Source of the DNA: an uncultured Eggerthella sp.
Lineage (GTDB): Bacteria > Actinomycetota > Coriobacteriia > Coriobacteriales > Eggerthellaceae
Assembly (NCBI GenBank): GCA_900542065.1
Contig: UQLU01000003.1
Coordinates: forward strand, 135,373-199,372
Direction: 5' to 3'
DNA length: 64,000 nt
Below, in pieces: positions 43,702 through 51,780 of this stretch (position 1 is its first letter; every line of letters starts with the position of its first letter). The notes below the pieces were generated by a model. That model saw only the letters and a program-made list of their open reading frames with translations, searched no databases and was not told the origin of the DNA. The position numbers were made by a program, and so were the translations under genes.

Positions 43702-44912
43702 GTATGCAAAATGCAAGTTCAAACACGAAATTGGAAACGGTTACGGATGCTACAACAAAGAATGCAAATGCTACTCAACTCACTTCAGGGCTCGTAAGTG
43801 TGGTAACTCCTTGCTATGACGGTGAATCTTTTCTCGATCGCTATTTTGAAGGCATTCTTGCGCAAACTTATAGACCAATCGAAGTCGTTTTGGTTGACGA
43901 TGGATCAACAGATGCAACCTATTCTTTGGCGCTTTCATATAAAGAAAAACTGGAGGAACAAGGTATTCGGTTTGTTTGTATCCATCAGAAAAACAAAGGT
44001 CAAGCTGCGGCAATTAATCGTGGATTACCCGAGGTGACAGGCGAGTTTATAACATGGCCTGATAGTGACGACCTTATGTATCCTGAGAACTTAGAGAAGA
44101 AAGTGAGCTATTTGCATGCTCATCCTGATGCAGGTTTTGTTTGCTGTCAGGTTAATCGAGTTCACGAGGGAAGTCTCAACAAGGTTGTTTCGGTTGATAA
44201 AGTTTCCGACCCCTCGAATCACTGGATTTTCGATGCACTCATTAGGGATAAGGGTGTTTATTGCTTAGATATTGCATATCTTGCGCGAACGGAAGCTTTG
44301 TTTACCGCTTTAGGGGGACGACGAATAGTCGAGAGTCCAGCAGGTCAAAATTATCAACTACTTCTTCCTCTGGCTTATTGTTATCAATGCGGTTTTATCA
44401 ATGAACCTCTTGTTGCTTATGTTGCGCGTGAAGGAAGTCATTCCAATAGCTTTACTTCCTTTGAGGCACAAATTGAGCGAATTCACGAATTTGAAGAGCT
44501 GCTCCATAAAGTGATCCGCACCATTCCGATGACGGAAGAAGAGCGTGAACTTTATGGGCGATATATAGACACGAAATTCTTACCAAGACGTTTTGTTCTA
44601 TGTTCTGAATTTAACGAAATACAAGGTATGGATAAAGCCAAAAGGCAACTTGATCAGCTGCAAGGGCGTTCCTTTGCCCGAGAATTTATTGCGCTTTTGT
44701 GTCGTCTTCATCTCGGAGGTGTTTTATCGAAGATCGCTCCTACTTTCGGAAAGGCGAAAAGTGCTTTTACAAGGATAAATAGCATCCTGAAAAGAAAACA
44801 AAACAGAACTTTGAAAAAGGAAACCAGTGATTCGGGAGGACCGAGGCGCCAATCCAAAACACTTATTTCACAGCAAGCAGACAAACAGTCATTAAGGATT
44901 GGTAAACAATGA
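43698..44912 (+). CDS. Family 2 glycosyltransferase
   Basis: 404 residues. After a 30-residue Thr/Asn-rich start, the GT-A domain shows 'LVSVVTPCYDGESFLDRYFEGILAQTYRP', 'VDDGSTDAT', 'NKGQAAAINRG' and 'WPDSDD'. The C-terminus is basic. Start and preceding stop overlap (ATGA). It is distinct from the duplicated pair at 40962 and 47391. Sugar donor and acceptor cannot be read from sequence. Confidence 0.9.
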   Translation: MSMQNASSNTKLETVTDATTKNANATQLTSGLVSVVTPCYDGESFLDRYFEGILAQTYRPIEVVLVDDGSTDATYSLALSYKEKLEEQGIRFVCIHQKNKGQAAAINRGLPEVTGEFITWPDSDDLMYPENLEKKVSYLHAHPDAGFVCCQVNRVHEGSLNKVVSVDKVSDPSNHWIFDALIRDKGVYCLDIAYLARTEALFTALGGRRIVESPAGQNYQLLLPLAYCYQCGFINEPLVAYVAREGSHSNSFTSFEAQIERIHEFEELLHKVIRTIPMTEEERELYGRYIDTKFLPRRFVLCSEFNEIQGMDKAKRQLDQLQGRSFAREFIALLCRLHLGGVLSKIAPTFGKAKSAFTRINSILKRKQNRTLKKETSDSGGPRRQSKTLISQQADKQSLRIGKQ

Positions 44913-46057
44913 AAGTCGGAATTCTTACTTTTCAAAATGCGAATAATTACGGTGCAGCACTTCAGGCTTTTGCTTTATGCAGCACAGTGCGCAGATTAGG
45001 ATACAGCGCTGAACTAATTGATTACAAAAATCCTTCGGTAACGGAGTATGAAAATCCGCGGTTACCATACTTATCAGAGGCGATGACAAATCCTGTTGGT
45101 TTTGTATTTCGATTAGCAACCGAAAAGGCTTTTTCATGTCGAAAAAAGGCCTTCGATTCTTTTAACGAAAAATATGAGCTAATAGGCCCGCCAATTGAAA
45201 CTCAGACGGATATCGAAAACGAATACGATGTTGTTATTGTCGGAAGCGATCAGGTGTGGAATCCAGTTATTACTGGCGGCGATATGACCTATTTTCTTTC
45301 GCAGGTTGATTCTTCGCAAACACACAAAGTAGCGTATGCGGCGAGCTTTGGTTACGAATCATTTCCGAGCGACCTAGCGAAGCAATGCGGTGAAGCACTG
45401 GCAGATTTCGATTGCATTGGGGTTCGTGAAACAGAAGGAAGTATTCTGGCGAAAACTCTGTCAAGCGCTAATTCCTCGGTCGTTTTAGATCCTACGTTGC
45501 TGTTCCAAAAAACCGATTGGGAAACGGTAATTGCATCGGGCTCAATTCGAGAAAGCATCTTGGAATTGGCGGAGCAAGACCAAGGTTATCTGTTTGTTTA
45601 TATTGCTGCTGAGCGATCAAAAACCATCTCCTTTGCGAAGCGCGTGGCAAAACAAAGGAATTTAAACATAGTACTTATAAGTGGTTATCGTGGTCTTCCT
45701 TTTATTCACTGCGGAAAAGATGTTTCGTTTGCTACTTTGGAAGAATTTCTCTTCCTAATGCAGCATGCCAGCCTCGTGGTGACAAGTTCTTTTCATGGGT
45801 ATGCTTTAGCACTTGCCCTAGAAAAAGACGTTTATTTCTCGTTGGTCAATGGTAGAAATACTAAAAACTCTCGTTTGCTATCGTTAGCAAAAATTACAAA
45901 GACCGAAGATAGGAAAATCGCTGATCAAGTGGCTCTGTTGCCCATGGATTATTCCGCTGTAAGCAGGCGAGTTGAAGTCGAACGCCAGCAATCCCTTTCG
46001 TTTTTGCAGTGTGGCTTAAAAAAGTGCGCTGTTATTCGAAAGGGGGCAAAGGCATGA
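44909..46057 (+). CDS. Polysaccharide pyruvyltransferase family protein
   Basis: 382 residues. 'VGILTFQNANNYGAALQAFAL' at the N-terminus, 'VIVGSDQVWNP' and 'VVTSSFHGYALALA' are PS_pyruv_trans (WcaK/CsaB-like) signatures. Such enzymes add pyruvate ketals to wall or capsule sugars, giving negative charges and S-layer or protein binding sites. It overlaps both neighbours by 4 nt. Members of this family are often next to F420-hydrogenase-beta-like proteins, as here. Confidence 0.88.
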   Translation: MKVGILTFQNANNYGAALQAFALCSTVRRLGYSAELIDYKNPSVTEYENPRLPYLSEAMTNPVGFVFRLATEKAFSCRKKAFDSFNEKYELIGPPIETQTDIENEYDVVIVGSDQVWNPVITGGDMTYFLSQVDSSQTHKVAYAASFGYESFPSDLAKQCGEALADFDCIGVRETEGSILAKTLSSANSSVVLDPTLLFQKTDWETVIASGSIRESILELAEQDQGYLFVYIAAERSKTISFAKRVAKQRNLNIVLISGYRGLPFIHCGKDVSFATLEEFLFLMQHASLVVTSSFHGYALALALEKDVYFSLVNGRNTKNSRLLSLAKITKTEDRKIADQVALLPMDYSAVSRRVEVERQQSLSFLQCGLKKCAVIRKGAKA

Positions 46058-47400
46058 GTAAGGGAGTCTTGTATACCTGTGATTTGATTTGCTATGGCGT
46101 TGCGTCTCCTGCGGCGTTTCAAGACTATATTGCTTTGCTCGAAAAACATTCAGGCAAAGTGGTGGAGCAGTATATCCATCGTGGGTTTGGGCTTATGACA
46201 GGCGAGGGAGCAAAGGTTGTCTACGAAGATGGAGCAGTAGAGCAGAACACTCCAGAAACAAATCTTTGGAGTCGTCTTTGGTATCACTACTTAGTCAGGG
46301 AGAGCTGTTATCACTGCAAATATCATTCCCTTGAGCGTCCAGGCAACATAACTATTGGAGATTACTGGGGCGTTGAAAAGACACTTCCTGGGTTTAAGGA
46401 TGAATGGGGCGTGTCGTGTATTTTGGTAAACGATGGACAAGGTTTAGCTTTACTCGATCAAGCAAAAGGACATCTTGAGCTGCATAAAACGTCAGTATCA
46501 GATGTTGCTAATGCAATGCAGCCCATGCTGTTTAAACAGCCAGAAGATGATAGGCAAAACATGTTTTGGAAAGCTTACGACAAGAGCGGTTTTGAAGGGG
46601 CTTGTAAGTCTCTCGGATTTCTTGGATGCAAAAAATCTATCGAAGCAATACGACGAATAGTGCCATCGGCTTTTCGTCTGCTTTTATCAGCATTAAGGGA
46701 AAAAGCTAGCGTTGATGGTAAAGCTAGAATCAATAAGACAGATAGGACGCGCAAAGGTGCAGACAATTCTGAATGCGGTGATGAATCTAGCGAGGCATCT
46801 ATACAGCGCAATTACCCTTCGGCATTTGCTGCAAAGCATTCTAGTGAAGCAATAAGAAAACAAAGCTCTTCGGGTGGGGCATTTTATGCTCTGGCTCAAA
46901 CTATCATCAATCAAGGTGGAGTCGTATACGGTTGTGCGTTTGACGAAAGCCATAAAGCCCAGCACATTCGCTGCGAAACTATGGATGAAGTTGTTCGCTG
47001 CATGGGTTCGAAATACTCACAAAGTGATCTTGGTGACTCTCTAGAAAAAACAAAAGAAGACATAAATGCTGGCAGAAATGTGCTTTTTACAGGCACCCCC
47101 TGTCAGATAGCTGCAGCCCGCTTCGTTTGCGAAAAACAGAAAAAAACTTTGAATGCCAAAGCTTCCAAATTGTTTAACAGTCCTGGTGAGTGTTGCGGCT
47201 GTATGGCTTGTATGGCCTTATGCCCTCAGGGAGCAATAGAGATGAGGGCTGATTCTAAAGGGTTTATGTACCCACACATCATTTCGAATTTATGTACGGG
47301 ATGCATGAAGTGTATGAGGTTATGCAGCTTCAAGACCAAACAGGAAGGTGCTACCGATTTCTTGCGTGAAAACGAAGGGAAAGAGGAACGATGTCGGTAG
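46054..47400 (+). CDS. F420-hydrogenase-beta-like iron-sulfur protein with circularly permuted domain order
   Basis: 448 residues. The usual order is ferredoxin, N-domain, C-domain; here it is C-domain first (1-215: 'CDLICYGVASPAAFQDYI', 'CYHCKYHSLERPGNITIGDYWGVEK'), then a charged linker, then the N-domain (about 255-365: 'RKQSSSGGAFYALA', 'GGVVYGCAFDE', 'GSKYSQSDLG', 'LFTGTPCQIA'), then a 2x[4Fe-4S] ferredoxin (Cys380/383/386/390 and Cys414/417/420/424). The ATG at 46054 overlaps the preceding stop (ATGA) and has AAAGGGGG upstream, so the start is secure and there is no hidden ferredoxin before it. These proteins accompany pyruvyltransferases in capsule clusters; their reaction is not established. 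Probably a redox enzyme acting on a sugar intermediate. Confidence 0.88.
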   Translation: MSKGVLYTCDLICYGVASPAAFQDYIALLEKHSGKVVEQYIHRGFGLMTGEGAKVVYEDGAVEQNTPETNLWSRLWYHYLVRESCYHCKYHSLERPGNITIGDYWGVEKTLPGFKDEWGVSCILVNDGQGLALLDQAKGHLELHKTSVSDVANAMQPMLFKQPEDDRQNMFWKAYDKSGFEGACKSLGFLGCKKSIEAIRRIVPSAFRLLLSALREKASVDGKARINKTDRTRKGADNSECGDESSEASIQRNYPSAFAAKHSSEAIRKQSSSGGAFYALAQTIINQGGVVYGCAFDESHKAQHIRCETMDEVVRCMGSKYSQSDLGDSLEKTKEDINAGRNVLFTGTPCQIAAARFVCEKQKKTLNAKASKLFNSPGECCGCMACMALCPQGAIEMRADSKGFMYPHIISNLCTGCMKCMRLCSFKTKQEGATDFLRENEGKEERCR

Positions 47401-48542
47401 ATATTTCAGTAATAATCCCTGTTTATAATGCAGAAAAAACGCTCGGGCGCTGTCTCGATAGCATTTTGTGCCAAAAACCACGTTTAGAAGTATTTTTAAT
47501 CAATGATTGCTCTACAGATGGCACCCTGAAGGTCTGCAAAGAGTATCAGTCTAGATATAGCAATGTAAGCGTTATTAGCAATTCAAGTAACGTTGGCCAG
47601 GGCTTATCTCGCAATGTAGGTATTAAAAAAGCAGCTGGCACCTACCTTGCCTTCGTAGATGCAGACGATATGGTTTCTGAATACATGTTCGATGACTTGT
47701 TTTCCTTGGCACGTGCGGGCGATTACGACATTGTTGGCTGTAGGCTTAAAGAAATAAATGAGGATGAGCTCTTAAAAAGCAATTTCAGCAGTTTCGTTAA
47801 TCAGCTTGCAAATCAACGGCTTCGGAGTGTTAAGAGTTTCAATAAGGAGGCTATTGAGTCGGTTTTAGTATCGGCTTTAATTGGAGGGGTTGTTGAGGAG
47901 CCTCTTGAAGAAGCGCTTCCTTGGTCTTCATGCACGTATCTCTATCGAAATGATTTAGTAAAAGCTAACAATATCGCGTTTCTCTCTGAGAGGGTTACTT
48001 ACAGTGAGGATTTATTCTTTAATCTTGATACATTTCGAAGAGCGGATAGTTGTGCGATAACAACTACGGAATACTACTTTTATTTAAAAAATCCCCTTTC
48101 TACCGTGCATCATTATCACGATCCTGTAAGTAAATGTGAAAAGTTACTTACCTATACAGAGAACAATAAAAGTTTATTCCAAAAGGCTCAGATAAGAATT
48201 TTCAATACGTTTGTTGGGAGCTTACTTCGGCTGGTAACCGATAGCTCTATTCCGTGGATTAAAAAGTACTCTATTGCAAAAAAATTGAATCTTACCAGTG
48301 TCTTTGTTGATTCGTTTTCAAGCATGCCAATGAAGACTCTAACTTTTCCAAGCAAGGTTTTTTTAATGCTCGCTAGAAAAAAATTGACGAGCTTTGAATT
48401 AGCTCTTGTTTATGCAGCAGCAAAAAAGAATCAAATTCTAGATTTATTTCACCGAGGAAGAGGAAGTTTGCCTGTAGGCAGTAAACAGGAACCAGCGTCA
48501 ACAAGTACCGCAAAACATAGTAGTTCTAGGAATAGCAAATGA
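47391..48542 (+). CDS. Family 2 glycosyltransferase, duplicate of the 40962 enzyme
   Basis: 383 residues. 'VDISVIIPVYNAEKTLGRCLDSILCQKP', 'INDCSTDGT', 'NVGQGLSRNVGI' and 'FVDADDMVSEYMF' parallel the 40962 protein along its whole length, including the C-terminal 'TVHHYHDPVSKCEKLL' and 'DSSIPW' regions. It starts 10 nt inside the previous gene with GAGGAACG before the ATG. Probably adds a second, related sugar. Confidence 0.9.
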   Translation: MSVDISVIIPVYNAEKTLGRCLDSILCQKPRLEVFLINDCSTDGTLKVCKEYQSRYSNVSVISNSSNVGQGLSRNVGIKKAAGTYLAFVDADDMVSEYMFDDLFSLARAGDYDIVGCRLKEINEDELLKSNFSSFVNQLANQRLRSVKSFNKEAIESVLVSALIGGVVEEPLEEALPWSSCTYLYRNDLVKANNIAFLSERVTYSEDLFFNLDTFRRADSCAITTTEYYFYLKNPLSTVHHYHDPVSKCEKLLTYTENNKSLFQKAQIRIFNTFVGSLLRLVTDSSIPWIKKYSIAKKLNLTSVFVDSFSSMPMKTLTFPSKVFLMLARKKLTSFELALVYAAAKKNQILDLFHRGRGSLPVGSKQEPASTSTAKHSSSRNSK

Positions 48543-49315
48543 AAGCACTTGTAATAATTCCAGCATATAACGAAGAAGAGTCTTTAAAAGAGGCGGTAGA
48601 GTCACTTATTTCGGTATATCCAACAATTGACTATTTGATAATAAACGATGGGTCAACGGATGGAACAGCTTCAGTATGTCGTGAACAGGGTTATCCGTTC
48701 TTGGATCTACCCGTTAATTTGGGGCTTTCAGATGCGTTTCAAACAGGAATGAAATACGCCTATCGCCACAATTACGACTGTGCCATTCAGTTTGATGCTG
48801 ACGGGCAGCATCAGCCAGAATATATAGAAAAACTAATCGCGGCAATCGAGCAGAACGATATAGTAATTGGATCGCGTTTTATGCATTCAAAAAAGCCTCT
48901 GACTTTACGCATGATAGGGAGTGCTTTCCTATCTGCGGCAATAAAGCATGTTACGAGCGTAAAATTAACAGATCCAACTTCTGGGATGCGTGCATTTAAT
49001 AAACGCATGATTGATCAACTGGCGCACGGTTCAAACTTTGGACCAGAACCTGATACTATTTCTTTTCTTATTAAAACGGCTAACGCGCAAGTAACTGAAA
49101 TTCCTGTTCAAATGCAGGAAAGATTTGCAGGAGAAAGCTACCTTACGCCCTGGAAAGCGATTGTATATATGCTCAAGATGACGCTGCCCATTTTGTTTAT
49201 TCAGCTTATGCATAGACGAAATATGAAATTAGCTTCCAGGGAAAAAGATCTTATTCAACAAAAGGCAATCGAAAAATATGAGCGATATTGGCATAGCGAG
49301 TCAACGATCAGGTAA
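48539..49315 (+). CDS. Family 2 glycosyltransferase, dolichol-phosphate-mannose-synthase-like
   Basis: 258 residues. 'KALVIIPAYNEEESLKEAVESL', 'INDGSTDGT', 'NLGLSDAFQTGM' and 'FDADGQHQPEYI' with 'DPTSGMRAFN' define the DPM1/GtrB-like branch, which moves sugars to polyprenyl phosphate. A hydrophobic segment at about 205-225 may be a membrane contact. Start overlaps the previous stop (ATGA). It may provide a polyprenyl-linked sugar for an outside-acting transferase such as the membrane protein at 49352. Confidence 0.9.
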   Translation: MKALVIIPAYNEEESLKEAVESLISVYPTIDYLIINDGSTDGTASVCREQGYPFLDLPVNLGLSDAFQTGMKYAYRHNYDCAIQFDADGQHQPEYIEKLIAAIEQNDIVIGSRFMHSKKPLTLRMIGSAFLSAAIKHVTSVKLTDPTSGMRAFNKRMIDQLAHGSNFGPEPDTISFLIKTANAQVTEIPVQMQERFAGESYLTPWKAIVYMLKMTLPILFIQLMHRRNMKLASREKDLIQQKAIEKYERYWHSESTIR

Positions 49316-49351
49316 TGTTTAAATACTGTTTGATGTTTCGCTCGGCTGCTC

Positions 49352-51385
49352 TTACAGTGGCTCGATTTCATAAAGGCGCATGTCACCTTCTGCGAGCACC
49401 ACTTTAAAACCTGGAGTAGAGTCATCTATGCTATCTATTCCTATCCAGTTTTCAGATGATTTGCTTTGCGGAAGCGTCGGCATACTGTCCCATTCCCTGT
49501 TTTGATCTAGAAGTAATACGTATTTTGCTCCTATGGATTGGACTGCCTGTTGTACTTCTTTGTCGGTTGCGTAGTGGCAAAGACTGGTGCGAATCAGTTT
49601 AGATTCAGGGGTTTCGTTAGAGGCAGTTAATTTAATTAAGCGATAATAGGTGTTAATTGAGTTTATGCCGTACGAGAATACGCTTCCATCATGTGGCTGA
49701 TTTATCACAATTGCCTCTTCTGAGATTGTTGATAGCGCCTCGTTGACAAACTCTTGTTCTTTCGAGCTATATACCTGTTCTTTAGAGGTATTAAAGATGC
49801 TTTTCATTTGCTGGTAGACAATTCCGAAAGGTGTGCGAATGGTTTGATCGCTTTGGGGATAGGCATAGTTAGGGAAAAAGTTAATCACGGCAAACCCAAT
49901 AATAATTAATACAGAAATAAGATTGGAAGGTGAATTTAGGTTTAGGGTATTTAGGGTTTGCTTAATGACAGATCGCAGCATACCAATAATCAATCGCAAG
50001 CCTGCTGTAGCGATAGGCACTAGGAAAATTACAAGATTGGCGGCTAGGCGTGAAGGGTCGGTATACCAGAATCCACCAAGAAGATGTTTGACGAATCCTG
50101 ATCCACAACAACATTCAAGATAAGTAATAGCCATGAATAACGCAGGGAAGAACAACCAAATCATCTTCTTTGAAGCTAAGTAGACTAATCCAAAAGGAAT
50201 TAAAACTACTAATAGGAACTGTGGGACAGAGGCCGTTAAAGCAAGAGAGCCCAGATTAAATAAAGCGTTAACAAAGGACAAATCGCTTTCCCAGTCGTAT
50301 GCTATTACGCTTTGCAAGAACGGCAGGTTGAAACAGAAAAACCATATTGCTGCTGAACCAATAACTGAACAGATTGGAGCAAGGATTTTCCAGTTACGAA
50401 AAAGCGTGATTCTAAAAGACTGCGTGTATAAAAATGAGGCAAGGAAGCATGCGAAGAAGACAAGACAAGAGAAGAGCGCATTGGGCTGCGTTATTGCCAG
50501 AGCAATAAACGCCATAAAGGCAATGGTTAGAAATCTGGCAGAGTCTGTCTTCCATAGCATCTTCTTAATGAAAAGCATAAAGGTTGCTATTACTAGAGGC
50601 ATTAAACAGAAACTTGCTAAATTCGGGTAGAGAGGACCCTTAAAAAAGAAGCCCCAAGGGAAAGCAGTAAAGGCAAGCGCAATAACTGAGCCGCATATAA
50701 GAAGCGTCCTATCTTTTTTAAATAAAGAATGTAGCAAAATAAAAATAGAAGAGGGATAAATGATTCCAATAAAGACAGCGTTCACCGCATTAATATTTGT
50801 CGTAATAGATGACTGGAGTATTTGAGTTGTTAGAGCGACAATATAGTGCCATCCTGAAGGATAAAAACTTCCAGTATATTTTAGTGGCGATTCCGTTGAA
50901 GATAAGTAGCTGCTACTGGAAAAAGAAGACCAAATCCCAGACTCTATAAAAGCGTGAATATAATTTATATGAGTAATATTGTCATAACGGTTAAAAAAGG
51001 AGCTTGGCCCGTCAAGTGGCTTTATATAGAAAATGCAGCAAATTAAGAGTCCAATCAAAATATAAAGAAGAAGGATAATAACTTCTCGTTTTGACAAACA
51101 AGCAATTCGTAACGTTGTTTGTTTAGGTGTGAAAGAGAAATGGCGCGCACCCGTCAAGATGGCTAAAAGCAAAACAATGGGCGTAGCCAAGACGGTAATT
51201 ACATTGCAGGGAATGTGTAGGCTCCCATAAAGAGTTGTAAGAATAGCAAAGACTGCAATGCTTGCTATGGGGGCGAATAACACAGAAAAGCTGAGATTAA
51301 AACGAAGGACTCTAAGTAGAAGAAATCCAAGCAGATAAAGTATAGTAATTGAAACAGCAAAAGCTAAAACAAATTCAGTCCACAT
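49352..51385 (-). CDS. Large multi-spanning membrane protein, DUF6541-like (GT-C type)
   Basis: 677 residues with about 13-15 membrane helices and a C-terminal 150-residue external domain. 'YDNITHINYIHAFIESGIW' and 'FYPSGWHYIVAL' resemble the conserved loops of actinobacterial DUF6541 proteins, which are thought to be polyprenyl-sugar-using glycosyltransferases. The ATG at 51385 is preferred over a TTG at 51409. It is the only gene of the cluster on the minus strand and converges with 48539. It could use the polyprenyl sugar from that enzyme, or act as polymerase (inference). Confidence 0.8.
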   Translation of the reverse strand: MWTEFVLAFAVSITILYLLGFLLLRVLRFNLSFSVLFAPIASIAVFAILTTLYGSLHIPCNVITVLATPIVLLLAILTGARHFSFTPKQTTLRIACLSKREVIILLLYILIGLLICCIFYIKPLDGPSSFFNRYDNITHINYIHAFIESGIWSSFSSSSYLSSTESPLKYTGSFYPSGWHYIVALTTQILQSSITTNINAVNAVFIGIIYPSSIFILLHSLFKKDRTLLICGSVIALAFTAFPWGFFFKGPLYPNLASFCLMPLVIATFMLFIKKMLWKTDSARFLTIAFMAFIALAITQPNALFSCLVFFACFLASFLYTQSFRITLFRNWKILAPICSVIGSAAIWFFCFNLPFLQSVIAYDWESDLSFVNALFNLGSLALTASVPQFLLVVLIPFGLVYLASKKMIWLFFPALFMAITYLECCCGSGFVKHLLGGFWYTDPSRLAANLVIFLVPIATAGLRLIIGMLRSVIKQTLNTLNLNSPSNLISVLIIIGFAVINFFPNYAYPQSDQTIRTPFGIVYQQMKSIFNTSKEQVYSSKEQEFVNEALSTISEEAIVINQPHDGSVFSYGINSINTYYRLIKLTASNETPESKLIRTSLCHYATDKEVQQAVQSIGAKYVLLLDQNREWDSMPTLPQSKSSENWIGIDSIDDSTPGFKVVLAEGDMRLYEIEPL

Positions 51386-51780
51386 GGAGTTACTTTCTTT
51401 AAAAATCAAGTGCCATATTTGGCTTTAGGTCATATTGAGAGAAGCTTTTTGAAGCAGGCTAAGCAGCTCCGACTTTTAATTATCGTAAAAAGAACTTCAA
51501 GCTCGCAAGGTCGGGTATGTTTTAATTAATGGGGTGGGTTAATCGACGATGCGCTCATACCTACTCTCTCAAACAAGACATTACAGTATGTTTTTGTAAA
51601 GAATTCCTAATGCTATGTGAGGTGGTTGACAGAGCAAAAGCCACTTAGTCCCATTTAACAAATGCCCTTCTAGTTAATTATTTCCTTACACGTTTTAACG
51701 TAACGTGAATTTTTAGGTGTGCGCTCTCTTCTATCGTAATCCGCAGATAGTACAGATATGATGGATGACGATAGAAGAAT
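51386..51780. promoter_or_regulatory. Divergent promoter region with an inverted repeat over a ribosome site
   Basis: No gene seen. CTTCTATCGT (51728-51737) and ACGATAGAAG (51768-51777) form a perfect 10-bp inverted repeat ending 3 nt before the ATG at 51781. The right arm contains the only purine-rich ribosome site, so the hairpin could mask it. Confidence 0.5.
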
